NCBI GenBank assembly: GCA_943331855.1
Contig: CALQNE010000073.1
Coordinates: forward strand, 1-13,053
From: Bordetella parapertussis
Lineage (GTDB): Bacteria > Pseudomonadota > Gammaproteobacteria > Burkholderiales > Burkholderiaceae_B
Reading direction: 5' to 3'
Length of the DNA: 13,053 nt
Shown here: positions 1 to 7,254 of the stretch, in pieces
Position numbering within the stretch: position 1 is the stretch's first letter
Layout of the letters: every line of letters starts with the position of its first letter
Notes under the pieces: model-generated
Databases searched by the model: none
Told to the model about the DNA's origin: nothing
Seen by the model: the letters and a program-made list of their open reading frames with translations, nothing else
Program-made: the position numbers and the translations under genes

Positions 1-209
1 AAAACGAACGGGGTATTTTGAGCCGGATTGCGGCCGAAGTCGCACAGGCTGACTCAAACATTGTGAACGCCACCATGCATGAAGACGCCGTTGACACCGT
101 GATGCTGAACCTGACTGTGCAAGTCGATAGCCGCAAGCACTTGGCGCAGGTATTCAGATCGATTCGTCGCGTTCCTCAAGTACAAAAAATTGTACGCGCC
201 AAGGGTTAA
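1..209 (+). CDS. spoT: SpoT/RelA-type (p)ppGpp synthetase/hydrolase, C-terminal end (partial)
   Basis: This is the last 68 codons of a gene that begins outside the window; the frame is open from base 3 and ends with TAA at 207-209. The residues (NERGILSRIAAEVAQADSNI near the start, then a beta strand ending VQVDSRKHL, then HLAQVFRSIRRVPQV) match the ACT regulatory domain that closes long RelA/SpoT (Rsh) enzymes. These make and degrade the stringent-response alarmone (p)ppGpp in the cytoplasm, and the ACT domain takes part in sensing and ribosome or partner contact. The pattern resembles betaproteobacterial SpoT more than RelA, but the catalytic domains are not visible, so the choice of symbol is tentative. 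The TTG at base 18 is an internal Leu codon, not a start. The next gene starts 48 bases downstream on the same strand. Confidence 0.85.
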   Translation, partial: NERGILSRIAAEVAQADSNIVNATMHEDAVDTVMLNLTVQVDSRKHLAQVFRSIRRVPQVQKIVRAKG

Positions 210-257
210 GCCCGCTCCGACCTCTTGGCCACACCCACCACTTTTTTACGCAAAAAC

Positions 258-929
258 ATGTCTACTCCTCACACATTACAGCAGCATCCTGACGCACCAG
301 GCGAGCTCTTGATCTGGACGTCAGTTGATCCGGCCCACGAGCAAGACTTTAATCAGTGGTACGACCAAGAACACATGCAAGAGCGCGCTGCGATTAAGGG
401 CTTTCGCTGGTCGCGACGCTATCACTCCGACACGTGCGCCCGCCCCTATTTAGCCTTGTATCAAACCGACACGTTGCACGTTTTTACCAGTGAACCGTAT
501 CGACTCGCATTTACCAAACAAACCCAATGGTCTGAGCGTAACTTTACGCGCATGCGCGATACACGCCGTCGGGTCAATGCGGTCACGCAACTTTTCGGCG
601 CTGGCACTGGCGCAGCCCTGGCACTGGTTTGTCTAGATACGCTAGAGACTACCCATGCTGCAACGGCATTTACACAAGAGCTTGCCACGGCCATTGACGG
701 GATACTGAGCGTGCGAGCGCTCTGCCCAGACCCCGTGCTATCGACCCCTCTACCCTCTGAAGACCTCACGACGCGTAAGCTTGAGCCGTTTATTGTGATT
801 GAAGCAACAACGCTTGCGAAGGCCGATCTTGCAGGGCATTGGCTTACGAAAAAGCTTGGAGTAGCCGCTGGGAATAGTCACAGCTTTCAGTTGCTTTGGG
901 ATTTGCAATCGGCTGATCTGTCACGCTAA
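258..929 (+). CDS. EthD-like dimeric alpha/beta-barrel protein of unknown function
   Basis: The protein has 223 residues from the ATG at 258. An in-frame TTG at 225 would add 11 residues but has no better ribosome site; neither start has a clear Shine-Dalgarno. The N-terminal half carries the ferredoxin-like pattern of EthD/DABB proteins: strand GELLIWTSVD (about 15-24), helix FNQWYDQEHM (31-40) and GFRWSRRY (48-55), followed by an LALYQTD strand. The W-Y-D-x-E-H motif is typical of a family often annotated as DUF4286/EthD-like. The second half (about 115-220) looks like a degenerate second copy of the same fold (strand ALALVCLDTL, later PFIVIEATT). No catalytic role is established for this group. 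The gene lies downstream of the stringent-response gene on the same strand and converges on the TRAP binding-protein gene with 14 bases between stops. Confidence 0.6.
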   Translation: MSTPHTLQQHPDAPGELLIWTSVDPAHEQDFNQWYDQEHMQERAAIKGFRWSRRYHSDTCARPYLALYQTDTLHVFTSEPYRLAFTKQTQWSERNFTRMRDTRRRVNAVTQLFGAGTGAALALVCLDTLETTHAATAFTQELATAIDGILSVRALCPDPVLSTPLPSEDLTTRKLEPFIVIEATTLAKADLAGHWLTKKLGVAAGNSHSFQLLWDLQSADLSR

Positions 930-943
930 GGCGCTAACAGGCA

Positions 944-2038
944 TTAGGTCTTTTTAGCCGTGATCTTCAGTGCTTTGCCAACGGTCTGATTAAATTCACT
1001 CACACACGACCCAGAGCATCGCGCTGCCCATTTCGCAAGGACGTTTTGACTGGCCAAGCGCCTAACCGTATTCAAATCGTTCTGATTTGGCTTGACAAGA
1101 ATCATCTTGCCTTTAGGTGCCATCGGACAACTTTTAGCACCCGTATTGCAGTCATACCCTTTTTGATTTTCAGTTTCTGCAAACGACCACAAGCGCTCAG
1201 TCAATTTCGACACATTGACCTCAAGTAGTGCGCGGACATCTGGGTTGAGCTGATCCCATAGCTTTTGGTTGACCGCATGAATTTCTTGGTTCCACCCTAA
1301 AGGTAAAGCGTACAAATGCGTTGCAGCGGAATACCACTGGGCTGTGTACCCCGCCATACTGCTGGCCACCGCACAAGCAATCGCTTTCTTGTTAAATGCC
1401 GGCAGTACTTCAGCAATGGGCATGCTCAGACTTTTTGCACCAAGACCCTCAAGTAACTCTGCCTGAGATCTTGTAATCGTGCGTACGGTCTTACCTTTCA
1501 AATCTTGCACACCTCGAATTGGGAAATTGCAGAACAGAATCTGAGGCGCAAAAGGCGAGATGCCCAGCAATTTGCTTTGATAGGTAGACGAAAGGTGCTT
1601 GGCCAACACGGGACTAAAGCTGGTTGAAATCACTTTTGCAGTTTTTGCATCGGGCGCCAAACCTGCCAGGTCAACGGCCTCATATAAAGCGGTATCGCCA
1701 GACGGATAAATTAAAGGCACCACACCAAACTCAATGAGGCCTTGCTTCATGAGCTTAAGTAGTTCGCTACCTTTCAAGCCCATCTCATCAAAACCCTTAA
1801 TTTCAGCGGTGATCAGACCCGCAGAGTGCTCTGGAATGATCTTTTGCCAAAAGGGCTGTTCAATCTGTTTGTAATTTGACCGTGTGCTTAACCCACCGAT
1901 CACTTTCAGCTCAGTCTTGGGTAACTCTTGGGCGCATAACCAGGGCGCAAATCCCACGCAAACCAGCGCCAACACCCTGCCCAAAGCCCGTTTCAGGCCG
2001 TGCCCTATACTCTCGTTAGCGTGCTTTATGTTTTGCAT
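944..2038 (-). CDS. TRAP transporter solute-binding protein (DctP family), orphan
   Basis: The protein has 364 residues from the ATG at 2038; an upstream in-frame TTG at 2071 would add 11 residues in front of the signal peptide and is less likely. Residues 16-36 form a Sec signal peptide (Lys-Arg, hydrophobic core, WLCA) with probable cleavage before QE at 37. The mature part has DctP-family hallmarks: the VPLIYPSGD segment, GISPFAPQILFCN, then VQDLKGKTVRT, and the SMPIAEVLPAFNKKAIACAV stretch where TRAP proteins build the ligand site. DctP proteins capture carboxylates or similar anions in the periplasm and pass them to a DctQ/DctM membrane pair. Neither partner lies in the window, so the permease must be elsewhere or the protein acts as a sensor or scavenger. 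The C-terminus carries Cys297/Cys304 and Cys341/Cys345, which could form disulfides. The ligand cannot be inferred. Confidence 0.85.
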   Translation of the reverse strand: MQNIKHANESIGHGLKRALGRVLALVCVGFAPWLCAQELPKTELKVIGGLSTRSNYKQIEQPFWQKIIPEHSAGLITAEIKGFDEMGLKGSELLKLMKQGLIEFGVVPLIYPSGDTALYEAVDLAGLAPDAKTAKVISTSFSPVLAKHLSSTYQSKLLGISPFAPQILFCNFPIRGVQDLKGKTVRTITRSQAELLEGLGAKSLSMPIAEVLPAFNKKAIACAVASSMAGYTAQWYSAATHLYALPLGWNQEIHAVNQKLWDQLNPDVRALLEVNVSKLTERLWSFAETENQKGYDCNTGAKSCPMAPKGKMILVKPNQNDLNTVRRLASQNVLAKWAARCSGSCVSEFNQTVGKALKITAKKT

Positions 2039-2060
2039 ACTGCATTCTACCAATGCTCGG

Positions 2061-2095
2061 CTTAGACTCAACTATTTTTAAGATAATCGTCTAAG
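2061..2095. promoter_or_regulatory. Inverted repeat between divergent dctP-like and EamA genes (possible operator)
   Basis: The 105-base divergent gap (2039-2143) contains a perfect 7-base inverted repeat, CTTAGAC at 2061-2067 and GTCTAAG at 2089-2095, separated by 21 AT-rich bases that include AAGATAAT. Half-site centres are 28 bases apart, close to helical phase, as expected for a regulator binding site. No regulator gene lies next to it and no clean -35/-10 pair was found, so the role is a guess. It could also be chance in an AT-rich stretch. Confidence 0.3.
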
Positions 2096-2143
2096 ACACA
2101 GTCACTTGGTTTGTCCTATCAGACATCTTTTGGAATCCACACC

Positions 2144-3076
2144 ATGTCCCGGCCCGCTATGAATGCCGCGCACGTAGCCACCCACCCTACCCGGCAGCGC
2201 CCGTTGGTCGGAATCGCGCTATTGATGCTGTCCTTGCTTTGCTTAACCACACTTGACGCAAGTGGCAAATGGGTTATGGGCACAGGAGTGTCGCTACTTG
2301 TACTTGTCTGGTTTCGTTACCTTGTACACATCGTTCTAGTGCTCAGCGTCATACTACCGACGAAGGGCCTCTCGGTATTTCGTAGTCAAGCACCCCGGCT
2401 GCAATGCCTGCGTGCGGCGGCCATGCTGGGCGCAACCTTAACTTTTTTTACGTCGCTTAGTTATTTGCCACAAGCCGAGGCCACGGCCATCATCTTTATT
2501 TCACCGCTAATCATGTTATCAGTGGCGCCCTGGATCCTCAAGGAGCCGATTCGTAAAACGCGCTGGGTTGCGGCCGGGGTTGGATTCATGGGTGTACTGT
2601 TAGTCATCAGACCCTCTGCCGGGCTGCCGGTAATGGGGGTCGTCATGGGGCTGATCACAGCCTGCCTGTTTGCCACCCAACACCTCACGACGCGAATGGT
2701 TGCCAAAGATGACCCGTTCACGACCATGATCTGGAGCAGCGGGCTCGGCACACTCGCACTCGCCTTCACTTTGCCCTTCATTTTGCCGAGCGCTTGGCCC
2801 ACCTTAACCAGCATGCCAGCGCCGGTCTGGGCGGTCCTGCTCTCAACAGGTGTCACTGGCGGCGTGGGGCATTTAATGCAGATTCAAGCCTATCGTTTCG
2901 CACCTGCCTCGTTACTGGCGCCCTTTATTTACTTGCAAATGACTGTTGCTGCTTCGATGGGCTGGCTCATCTGGTCGCATTTTCCGGACGCAACGACCTG
3001 GCTTGGGATTGGGATTATTTGCGCGAGCGGTGTTGCCAATAGCCTGATCGAATGGTATCGCAGCCGTCAGACATAA
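2144..3076 (+). CDS. EamA-family (DMT superfamily) inner-membrane transporter
   Basis: The protein has 310 residues from the ATG at 2144, preceded by a modest GGA 10 bases upstream. An in-frame TTG at 2111 adds only 11 residues and has no support. After a polar N-terminus there are about ten hydrophobic segments beginning at residue 21 (LVGIALLMLSLLC), arranged as two EamA repeats (about 21-155 and 165-300). Family signatures include the first-repeat end AEATAIIFISPL with a following WILKEPI and GVGFMGVLLVIRPS, and second-repeat YRFAPASLLAPFIYLQM. This S-adenosylmethionine/drug-metabolite permease type usually exports amino acids, nucleobases or similar small molecules by proton antiport; the substrate is not predictable here. 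It is transcribed divergently from the TRAP binding protein and converges on ybbA with 12 bases between stops. Confidence 0.9.
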   Translation: MSRPAMNAAHVATHPTRQRPLVGIALLMLSLLCLTTLDASGKWVMGTGVSLLVLVWFRYLVHIVLVLSVILPTKGLSVFRSQAPRLQCLRAAAMLGATLTFFTSLSYLPQAEATAIIFISPLIMLSVAPWILKEPIRKTRWVAAGVGFMGVLLVIRPSAGLPVMGVVMGLITACLFATQHLTTRMVAKDDPFTTMIWSSGLGTLALAFTLPFILPSAWPTLTSMPAPVWAVLLSTGVTGGVGHLMQIQAYRFAPASLLAPFIYLQMTVAASMGWLIWSHFPDATTWLGIGIICASGVANSLIEWYRSRQT

Positions 3077-3088
3077 CCCAACGCTCGG

Positions 3089-3763
3089 CTAGACCAGACA
3101 ACCCGCCTGCAAAACAAGTTGTCGATCACAACGCGCGGCCAATGCCGGATCGTGCGTGACCAATACCAGCGTTGTACCAAGCGACTGATAAAGTGAAAAC
3201 AGCATCTCGATGACATGCGCACCCGTTGCATGATCCAGACTGCCGGTGGGCTCGTCCGCAAAGAGCAATGCGGGGCGCTGAACGAAGGCGCGCGCCAACG
3301 AAACGCGTTGTTGCTCTCCTCCAGACAAGGTTGACGGGTAGTGATGTAACCGCTGACCTAACCCAACTTGCTCAAGCATGCGCTGCGCGGGCAGCAATGC
3401 GTCTAAACCAGACAACTCAAGCGGCAACATGACATTTTCAAGTGCGGTCAGATTTGGCAACAATTGAAACGACTGAAAGACAAATCCTAAACTTTTAGCA
3501 CGCAACGCCGCCCGACCATCCTCGTCGAGCGTAAACAAGGACTGACCCAGTAGGGTCACACTTCCTTCGGTCGGCGTATCAAGACCCGCCAACAGACCGA
3601 GCAAGGTTGATTTACCTGAACCCGAAGCGCCAGTAATCGCGATGGATTGACCCGACGCAACCGAGAACTCAATATTGTCTAAAATGGTTAACTCGCCCAG
3701 AGCATCAGAAACGCGCTTGCACAGGCCTTTGACTTCGATTGCATTACCGACCGCTACCTTCAT
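3089..3763 (-). CDS. ybbA: ABC transporter ATP-binding protein, YbbA/LolD-like
   Basis: The product is a 224-residue complete nucleotide-binding subunit: Walker A GASGSGKST (45-53), Q-loop Gln97 in FVFQSFQ, signature LSGGEQQRV (146-154), Walker B with catalytic Glu in LLFADEPT (166-173), D-loop SLD (175-177) and H-loop His204 in VTHD. Layout and length fit the MacB/LolD/YbbA class that energises FtsX-fold permeases. In E. coli ybbA is divergent from tesA and followed by the permease gene ybbP. The tesA neighbour is kept here, but no permease follows: the next gene is a convergent EamA transporter. The ATG at 3763-3761 overlaps the ATG of tesA. A purine-rich AAGGGA (3772-3767) sits very close upstream and lies inside tesA. 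The cognate permease must be encoded elsewhere, or the ATPase works with another partner. Confidence 0.93.
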   Translation of the reverse strand: MKVAVGNAIEVKGLCKRVSDALGELTILDNIEFSVASGQSIAITGASGSGKSTLLGLLAGLDTPTEGSVTLLGQSLFTLDEDGRAALRAKSLGFVFQSFQLLPNLTALENVMLPLELSGLDALLPAQRMLEQVGLGQRLHHYPSTLSGGEQQRVSLARAFVQRPALLFADEPTGSLDHATGAHVIEMLFSLYQSLGTTLVLVTHDPALAARCDRQLVLQAGCLV

Positions 3764-4415
3764 GAATCCCTTTTCTTTCTCTCGTCGTCTGGTACAAAAT
3801 GCCCTATTGTTGGTCGCGCTCAGTGCTTGGGTCTTACCCCCAGCTTATGCGCAGCCAAGCGCCCCTGCACCCCGTATTCTAGTCGTTGGCGACAGTTTAT
3901 CGGCCGAATATGGGCTTGCGCGCAACACCGGCTGGGTCGAACAATTACGGCAGGCACTTGCAAAACAAAATCCTGTCGCAGTGGTCATGAACGCGAGTAT
4001 CAGTGGTGACACCACCAGTGGCGGTTTGGCGCGCATCAATGCAGCGCTCACGCAACACAAACCCACTATTTTGATTCTAGAGCTTGGTGCTAATGACGCG
4101 CTGCGAGGCCTACCGCTCACCTTGACTCAAAAAAATATCACCGAAATGATTATGCGCGCAAAAGAAACTGGCGCTAAGGTTGTATTGGTGGGTATGCAGA
4201 TTCCGCCAAACTACGGTCGAGACTATGTACAAGGCTTTAAAAATCTGTTTGTTCAGGTTGCAGAACAAACAGAATCTGCCTTAGTACCATTTTTATTTGA
4301 AGGCTTTGCCGATCAACGGCAATATTTTCAAACAGATGGCATTCACCCAAACGAAAAGGCGCAGAGCTTAATGCTTACAACCGTTAGAAAAGTTCTTGAT
4401 CCTTTACTTTTCTAG
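3762..4415 (+). CDS. tesA: Periplasmic GDSL-family esterase/lysophospholipase (TesA-type)
   Basis: The protein has 217 residues. Residues 1-30 are a signal peptide (RR, hydrophobic core NALLLVALSAWVL, AYA/Q cleavage), placing the enzyme in the periplasm. SGNH-hydrolase blocks are all present: block I GDSLSAEYGL with nucleophile Ser45, block II Gly82 in SISGDTTSGG, block III GAND with Asn111, and block V DGIHPN with Asp192 and His195. TesA-type enzymes hydrolyse acyl thioesters, lysophospholipids and aryl esters. The ATG at 3762 is chosen because it places the signal peptide at the N-terminus; in-frame upstream starts at 3675 and 3684 would add 26-29 residues encoded opposite ybbA. The start shares ATG bases with ybbA and the TAG stop shares bases with that of ppiD. 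No good Shine-Dalgarno is visible, so expression may be weak or depend on other signals. Confidence 0.92.
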   Translation: MNPFSFSRRLVQNALLLVALSAWVLPPAYAQPSAPAPRILVVGDSLSAEYGLARNTGWVEQLRQALAKQNPVAVVMNASISGDTTSGGLARINAALTQHKPTILILELGANDALRGLPLTLTQKNITEMIMRAKETGAKVVLVGMQIPPNYGRDYVQGFKNLFVQVAEQTESALVPFLFEGFADQRQYFQTDGIHPNEKAQSLMLTTVRKVLDPLLF

Positions 4416-6379
4416 AGTTTCGCACCGTCAAGTTCGCCAGAAATCAGTTTCTTTGCGTCGGGCATCATTTTTACTTTATAGCTCTCTCGCAAAAGCTTCA
4501 GCGTTGCCTGCTCTTCAGCTGAACCCCAAGCCTGCGACAACTGCCCCTGCAATTGAGCCACCTGGGCAGGGTCTGGAGCAGGCCCAGGCTCTATTTTAGA
4601 CAGCCACAAGACCGCATAACCCTCAGCGCCAGAAACCCCAATAAACCGCGGCAAGGGGGTTGCGCTGGCCGACATGACCGCTTCAAGTTGTTCGCGTGAA
4701 AGCGTCTGAGCCGACTGGCGTGTCACGACTTGCAGTGAATCGAAATCTTTTGGTTCAGCAGTCGCGTCCGCCTTCAAGGCATCAAGTTGTTTGACACCTG
4801 CTTCTTTGGCCGCAGTCAACGCCCGCTCATTGGTCAGTCTGGTACGAATTTGTGTAGAAACCTGGTCCAGAGGAGGAACTTTTGCCGTATGCACAGCACT
4901 CACGCGCAGCGCCAAAATCGTATCCGAGGCTAATTCAATTGCACCAGAATTTAATTTGTCTTTCATCACTTCACTAGAAAAAGCAGTTTGACGCACCTTT
5001 GGATTTCCTAGCCAGGTTTGCTCGGCCTCGGAGGGCATAGGTGCCCCAGCGCGTTGCGACAACGGCAGCAATCCCTCTCGCGTCAAACCCGTCGCCTTTC
5101 TGATTTCGACACCAAGCGCATCGGCGATTGGTTTCAAGCTATCGCGTTGATCATAAATAAGATTGGTTAACTTTCCAGCCATGACCGCAAAACGCTCAGC
5201 CGCGAGCTGTTTGCGGATTTCAGTGGTGATATCTTCTTTAACTTCAGCCAAGGGTTTGATGCTCGGGGCTTGTGTATCGGTCACATACAAAACATGCAGA
5301 CCAAACGGGCTTTCAATGACCCCAGAGATCTGTTCTTTAGATAATTTAAAGACAGCCTCCTCGACCTGCGGTACCAACATATTTTTGCTAATCCAGCCCA
5401 AATCGCCGCCCTGACTTGCCGAGCCAGAATCCTGTGAGAACTCTTTAGCGAGTTCAGCAAACCCTTGGGGATTTGCAGCCGCGCGCTTGGCTAAGTCAGC
5501 AGCCTTTATTTGTATCGCCGCTTTCGCGGCAGCATCTGCGGTTGGCGCAACCTCAAGCAGAATATGGCTCACGCGTCGACGCTCGGGCTGACCGTAGCGA
5601 GCCTCGTTTTGCTTATAAAAGCTCTCAATATCGGCATCGGATACTTTGAGGTCTTTTGAGGCAGCGTCTTCGTTTAGCACCAGATAGTCAACATCCACGT
5701 TTTCAGGGATTGTTAACTGTGCCTGGTTGGCGTCATACCAGCTTTTGATATCCGAATCAGAAACCGTCACGTCCTTGGCATAAGACTCGAGTGAGAATAC
5801 TTTACGTGCCACACTACGCTGCTCGGTGATCAACGCAAAAATCTTTTGTCCGACTTCTGCCGGAACGCGTGCAGTCAACCCGACAGGTTGCAACACTTGA
5901 GCAAGCGTCAGATCGCGGCGCAAGCCCTGTTCAAACGCAGCCGTGGTCAAACCCTGGGCAGCCAACGCCTGCCGGTATCGCTCGGGCGAAAACTGACCAT
6001 CTTGTTGAACGGCCGGTATCGCTGCAATACTGCGCCGAAGCGTCTCGTCAGAGACTGAGTAACCCCCTTGCGTCGCGGCGATCGCAATCGCGCGTTGATC
6101 AATAAGTGTATTAAGCAATTGCTCACGAAATGCCGGGGTATCAAAGGCCGCAGCATCGAACTGCGCACCTAGCATGTTGCGATACTGTTCAAGCTGCGCA
6201 CGACGCGCATTATTAAACTCTCCGAGCGTGATGCCTTTGCCATCAACCGAAGCCAGTTCAGGTTCGTTTGACATAAAGCTTGTGTAGCCCTGGACGCCAA
6301 AGAACGCAAACGAAGGCAGGATTAAAAGAAGCAGAATGACCTGCATCCAGCGTTGGTGGTTACGGATAAAATCAAACAT
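4412..6379 (-). CDS. ppiD: Periplasmic folding chaperone PpiD (membrane-anchored parvulin-like)
   Basis: The 655-residue protein begins MFDFIRNHQR, the classic PpiD start, followed by one transmembrane anchor at about 12-29 (MQVILLLLILPSFAFFGV), so the bulk faces the periplasm. Residues about 35-265 are the SurA-like N-terminal chaperone region. Residues about 267-370 form the PPIC/parvulin domain (RRVSHILLEV, then FAELAKEFSQDSGSA, GGDLGWI, SPFGLHVLYV). The rest is the long PpiD C-terminal part. PpiD sits by the SecYEG exit and assists folding of newly exported envelope proteins. In E. coli the parvulin domain has little isomerase activity, so chaperone function is the safer claim. Length is near the roughly 620 residues of E. 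coli PpiD. The TAG stop overlaps that of tesA. The start has no strong Shine-Dalgarno. It is divergent from ugpQ with a 94-base gap in which I found no convincing promoter. Confidence 0.95.
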   Translation of the reverse strand: MFDFIRNHQRWMQVILLLLILPSFAFFGVQGYTSFMSNEPELASVDGKGITLGEFNNARRAQLEQYRNMLGAQFDAAAFDTPAFREQLLNTLIDQRAIAIAATQGGYSVSDETLRRSIAAIPAVQQDGQFSPERYRQALAAQGLTTAAFEQGLRRDLTLAQVLQPVGLTARVPAEVGQKIFALITEQRSVARKVFSLESYAKDVTVSDSDIKSWYDANQAQLTIPENVDVDYLVLNEDAASKDLKVSDADIESFYKQNEARYGQPERRRVSHILLEVAPTADAAAKAAIQIKAADLAKRAAANPQGFAELAKEFSQDSGSASQGGDLGWISKNMLVPQVEEAVFKLSKEQISGVIESPFGLHVLYVTDTQAPSIKPLAEVKEDITTEIRKQLAAERFAVMAGKLTNLIYDQRDSLKPIADALGVEIRKATGLTREGLLPLSQRAGAPMPSEAEQTWLGNPKVRQTAFSSEVMKDKLNSGAIELASDTILALRVSAVHTAKVPPLDQVSTQIRTRLTNERALTAAKEAGVKQLDALKADATAEPKDFDSLQVVTRQSAQTLSREQLEAVMSASATPLPRFIGVSGAEGYAVLWLSKIEPGPAPDPAQVAQLQGQLSQAWGSAEEQATLKLLRESYKVKMMPDAKKLISGELDGAKL

Positions 6380-6473
6380 AGAGGGATCGCACGCCTAAAG
6401 TCGAAGCGGGCAAAGTTTAACACTCGGTGCGTTATGCTTGCATCTGGGCCCGTTTGGCCTTCGGATTTATATA

Positions 6474-7217
6474 ATGCAAACTTTGCCACTCTGGCCTTAC
6501 CCACGTTTTGTTGCCCACCGAGGCGGGGGCACACATGCCCCAGAAAACACCCTCGCCGCCATGCGCACAGGTGTCAGCTTTGGCTACAAAATGGTCGAAT
6601 TTGACGCAAAACTGAGTCAGGATCACGTTGCAATCTTGCTACACGATCATGAGCTTGACCGCACGACCAATGGTCACGGCCACGCCGAAGCACACAGTTT
6701 TGCGGATTTGGCCCAGCTGGATGCCGGAAAGTGGTTCGGACCGGCTTTTGCCGGCGAAACCATTCCAACGCTCGGGGCGATCGCTCGCTACACCTTGGCG
6801 CAACAGGTTGCGAGCAATATCGAGATCAAACCCTCGCCTGGTCTAGAGGTGCTCACGGGCACCCTGATTGCCCGGCAAGCCCGAGATGACTGGCAGACGG
6901 CCACTGCCCCCCCCTTGTTATCCTCCTTCTCCGTTCAAGCGCTTGAGGCGGCACAAAAAGAATCCCCCGTTTTGCCTCGGGGCTGGATCACCTCAACACT
7001 CGACCCGAACTGGCAAAACACCTTAACGCGTTTAGGCTGTGTGTCGATTCACCTAAACCATTCCTTGATGACCCCGGCGCTCGTCAGTGAGATACACGCT
7101 GCGGGCTTTCGGGTAGCAGTCTGGACCGTGAACGACCCTGTTCAAGCACGCGAACTCTTACGCTGGGGGGTCGACTCAGTTATTACGGATGCCCTGGCGC
7201 TCATTCAACCAGACTAA
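6474..7217 (+). CDS. ugpQ: Cytoplasmic glycerophosphodiester phosphodiesterase UgpQ
   Basis: The protein has 247 residues from the ATG at 6474 (GGA 9 bases upstream), the same length as E. coli UgpQ. It has no signal peptide. GDPD signatures: WPYPRFVAHRGG with catalytic His15-Arg16, APENTLAAM, EFDAKLSQD metal ligands, LLHDHELDRTTNG with the second catalytic His, NIEIKP, PPLLSSF, and the C-terminal WTVNDP and RWGVDSVITDA. The enzyme cleaves glycerophosphodiesters such as glycerophosphocholine to glycerol-3-phosphate plus alcohol, a phospholipid-turnover and phosphate-scavenging reaction. An in-frame TTG at 6438 would add 12 residues in front of the conserved start and is rejected. No ugp transport genes are adjacent. 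rlmJ follows after 34 bases on the same strand and is probably cotranscribed. A run of eight C residues (6907-6914) lies inside the gene without breaking the frame. Confidence 0.95.
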   Translation: MQTLPLWPYPRFVAHRGGGTHAPENTLAAMRTGVSFGYKMVEFDAKLSQDHVAILLHDHELDRTTNGHGHAEAHSFADLAQLDAGKWFGPAFAGETIPTLGAIARYTLAQQVASNIEIKPSPGLEVLTGTLIARQARDDWQTATAPPLLSSFSVQALEAAQKESPVLPRGWITSTLDPNWQNTLTRLGCVSIHLNHSLMTPALVSEIHAAGFRVAVWTVNDPVQARELLRWGVDSVITDALALIQPD

Positions 7218-7241
7218 ATTCCGGGCCCTGCGCCCACTCAC

Positions 7242-7254
7242 GGAGAACGACTTG
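7242..7254 (+). promoter_or_regulatory. Shine-Dalgarno and TTG start of rlmJ
   Basis: GGAG at 7242-7245 is followed after six bases by TTG at 7252-7254. This ideal spacing, together with the family N-terminus (start-FSYRHGFHAGNHAD), decides the non-ATG start. The in-frame ATG at 7189 lies inside ugpQ and would add 21 unconserved residues. Confidence 0.8.

Noticed and set aside
933..955. CTAA/TTAG stem followed by TCTTTTT between the convergent EthD-like and dctP genes, resembling a terminator.
   Set aside because: The stem is only four weak base pairs and lies mostly within the end of the opposing gene; not enough to call an intrinsic terminator.
2461..2856. Long antisense open frame opposite the EamA gene.
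   Set aside because: It lacks any recognisable domain and mirrors the codons of a clear membrane-transporter gene; it is a shadow frame.
6470..6475. A perfect TATAAT overlapping the ugpQ ATG.
   Set aside because: No -35 at the right distance, and initiation would fall inside the coding sequence, past the conserved start. Probably coincidental AT-rich leader.
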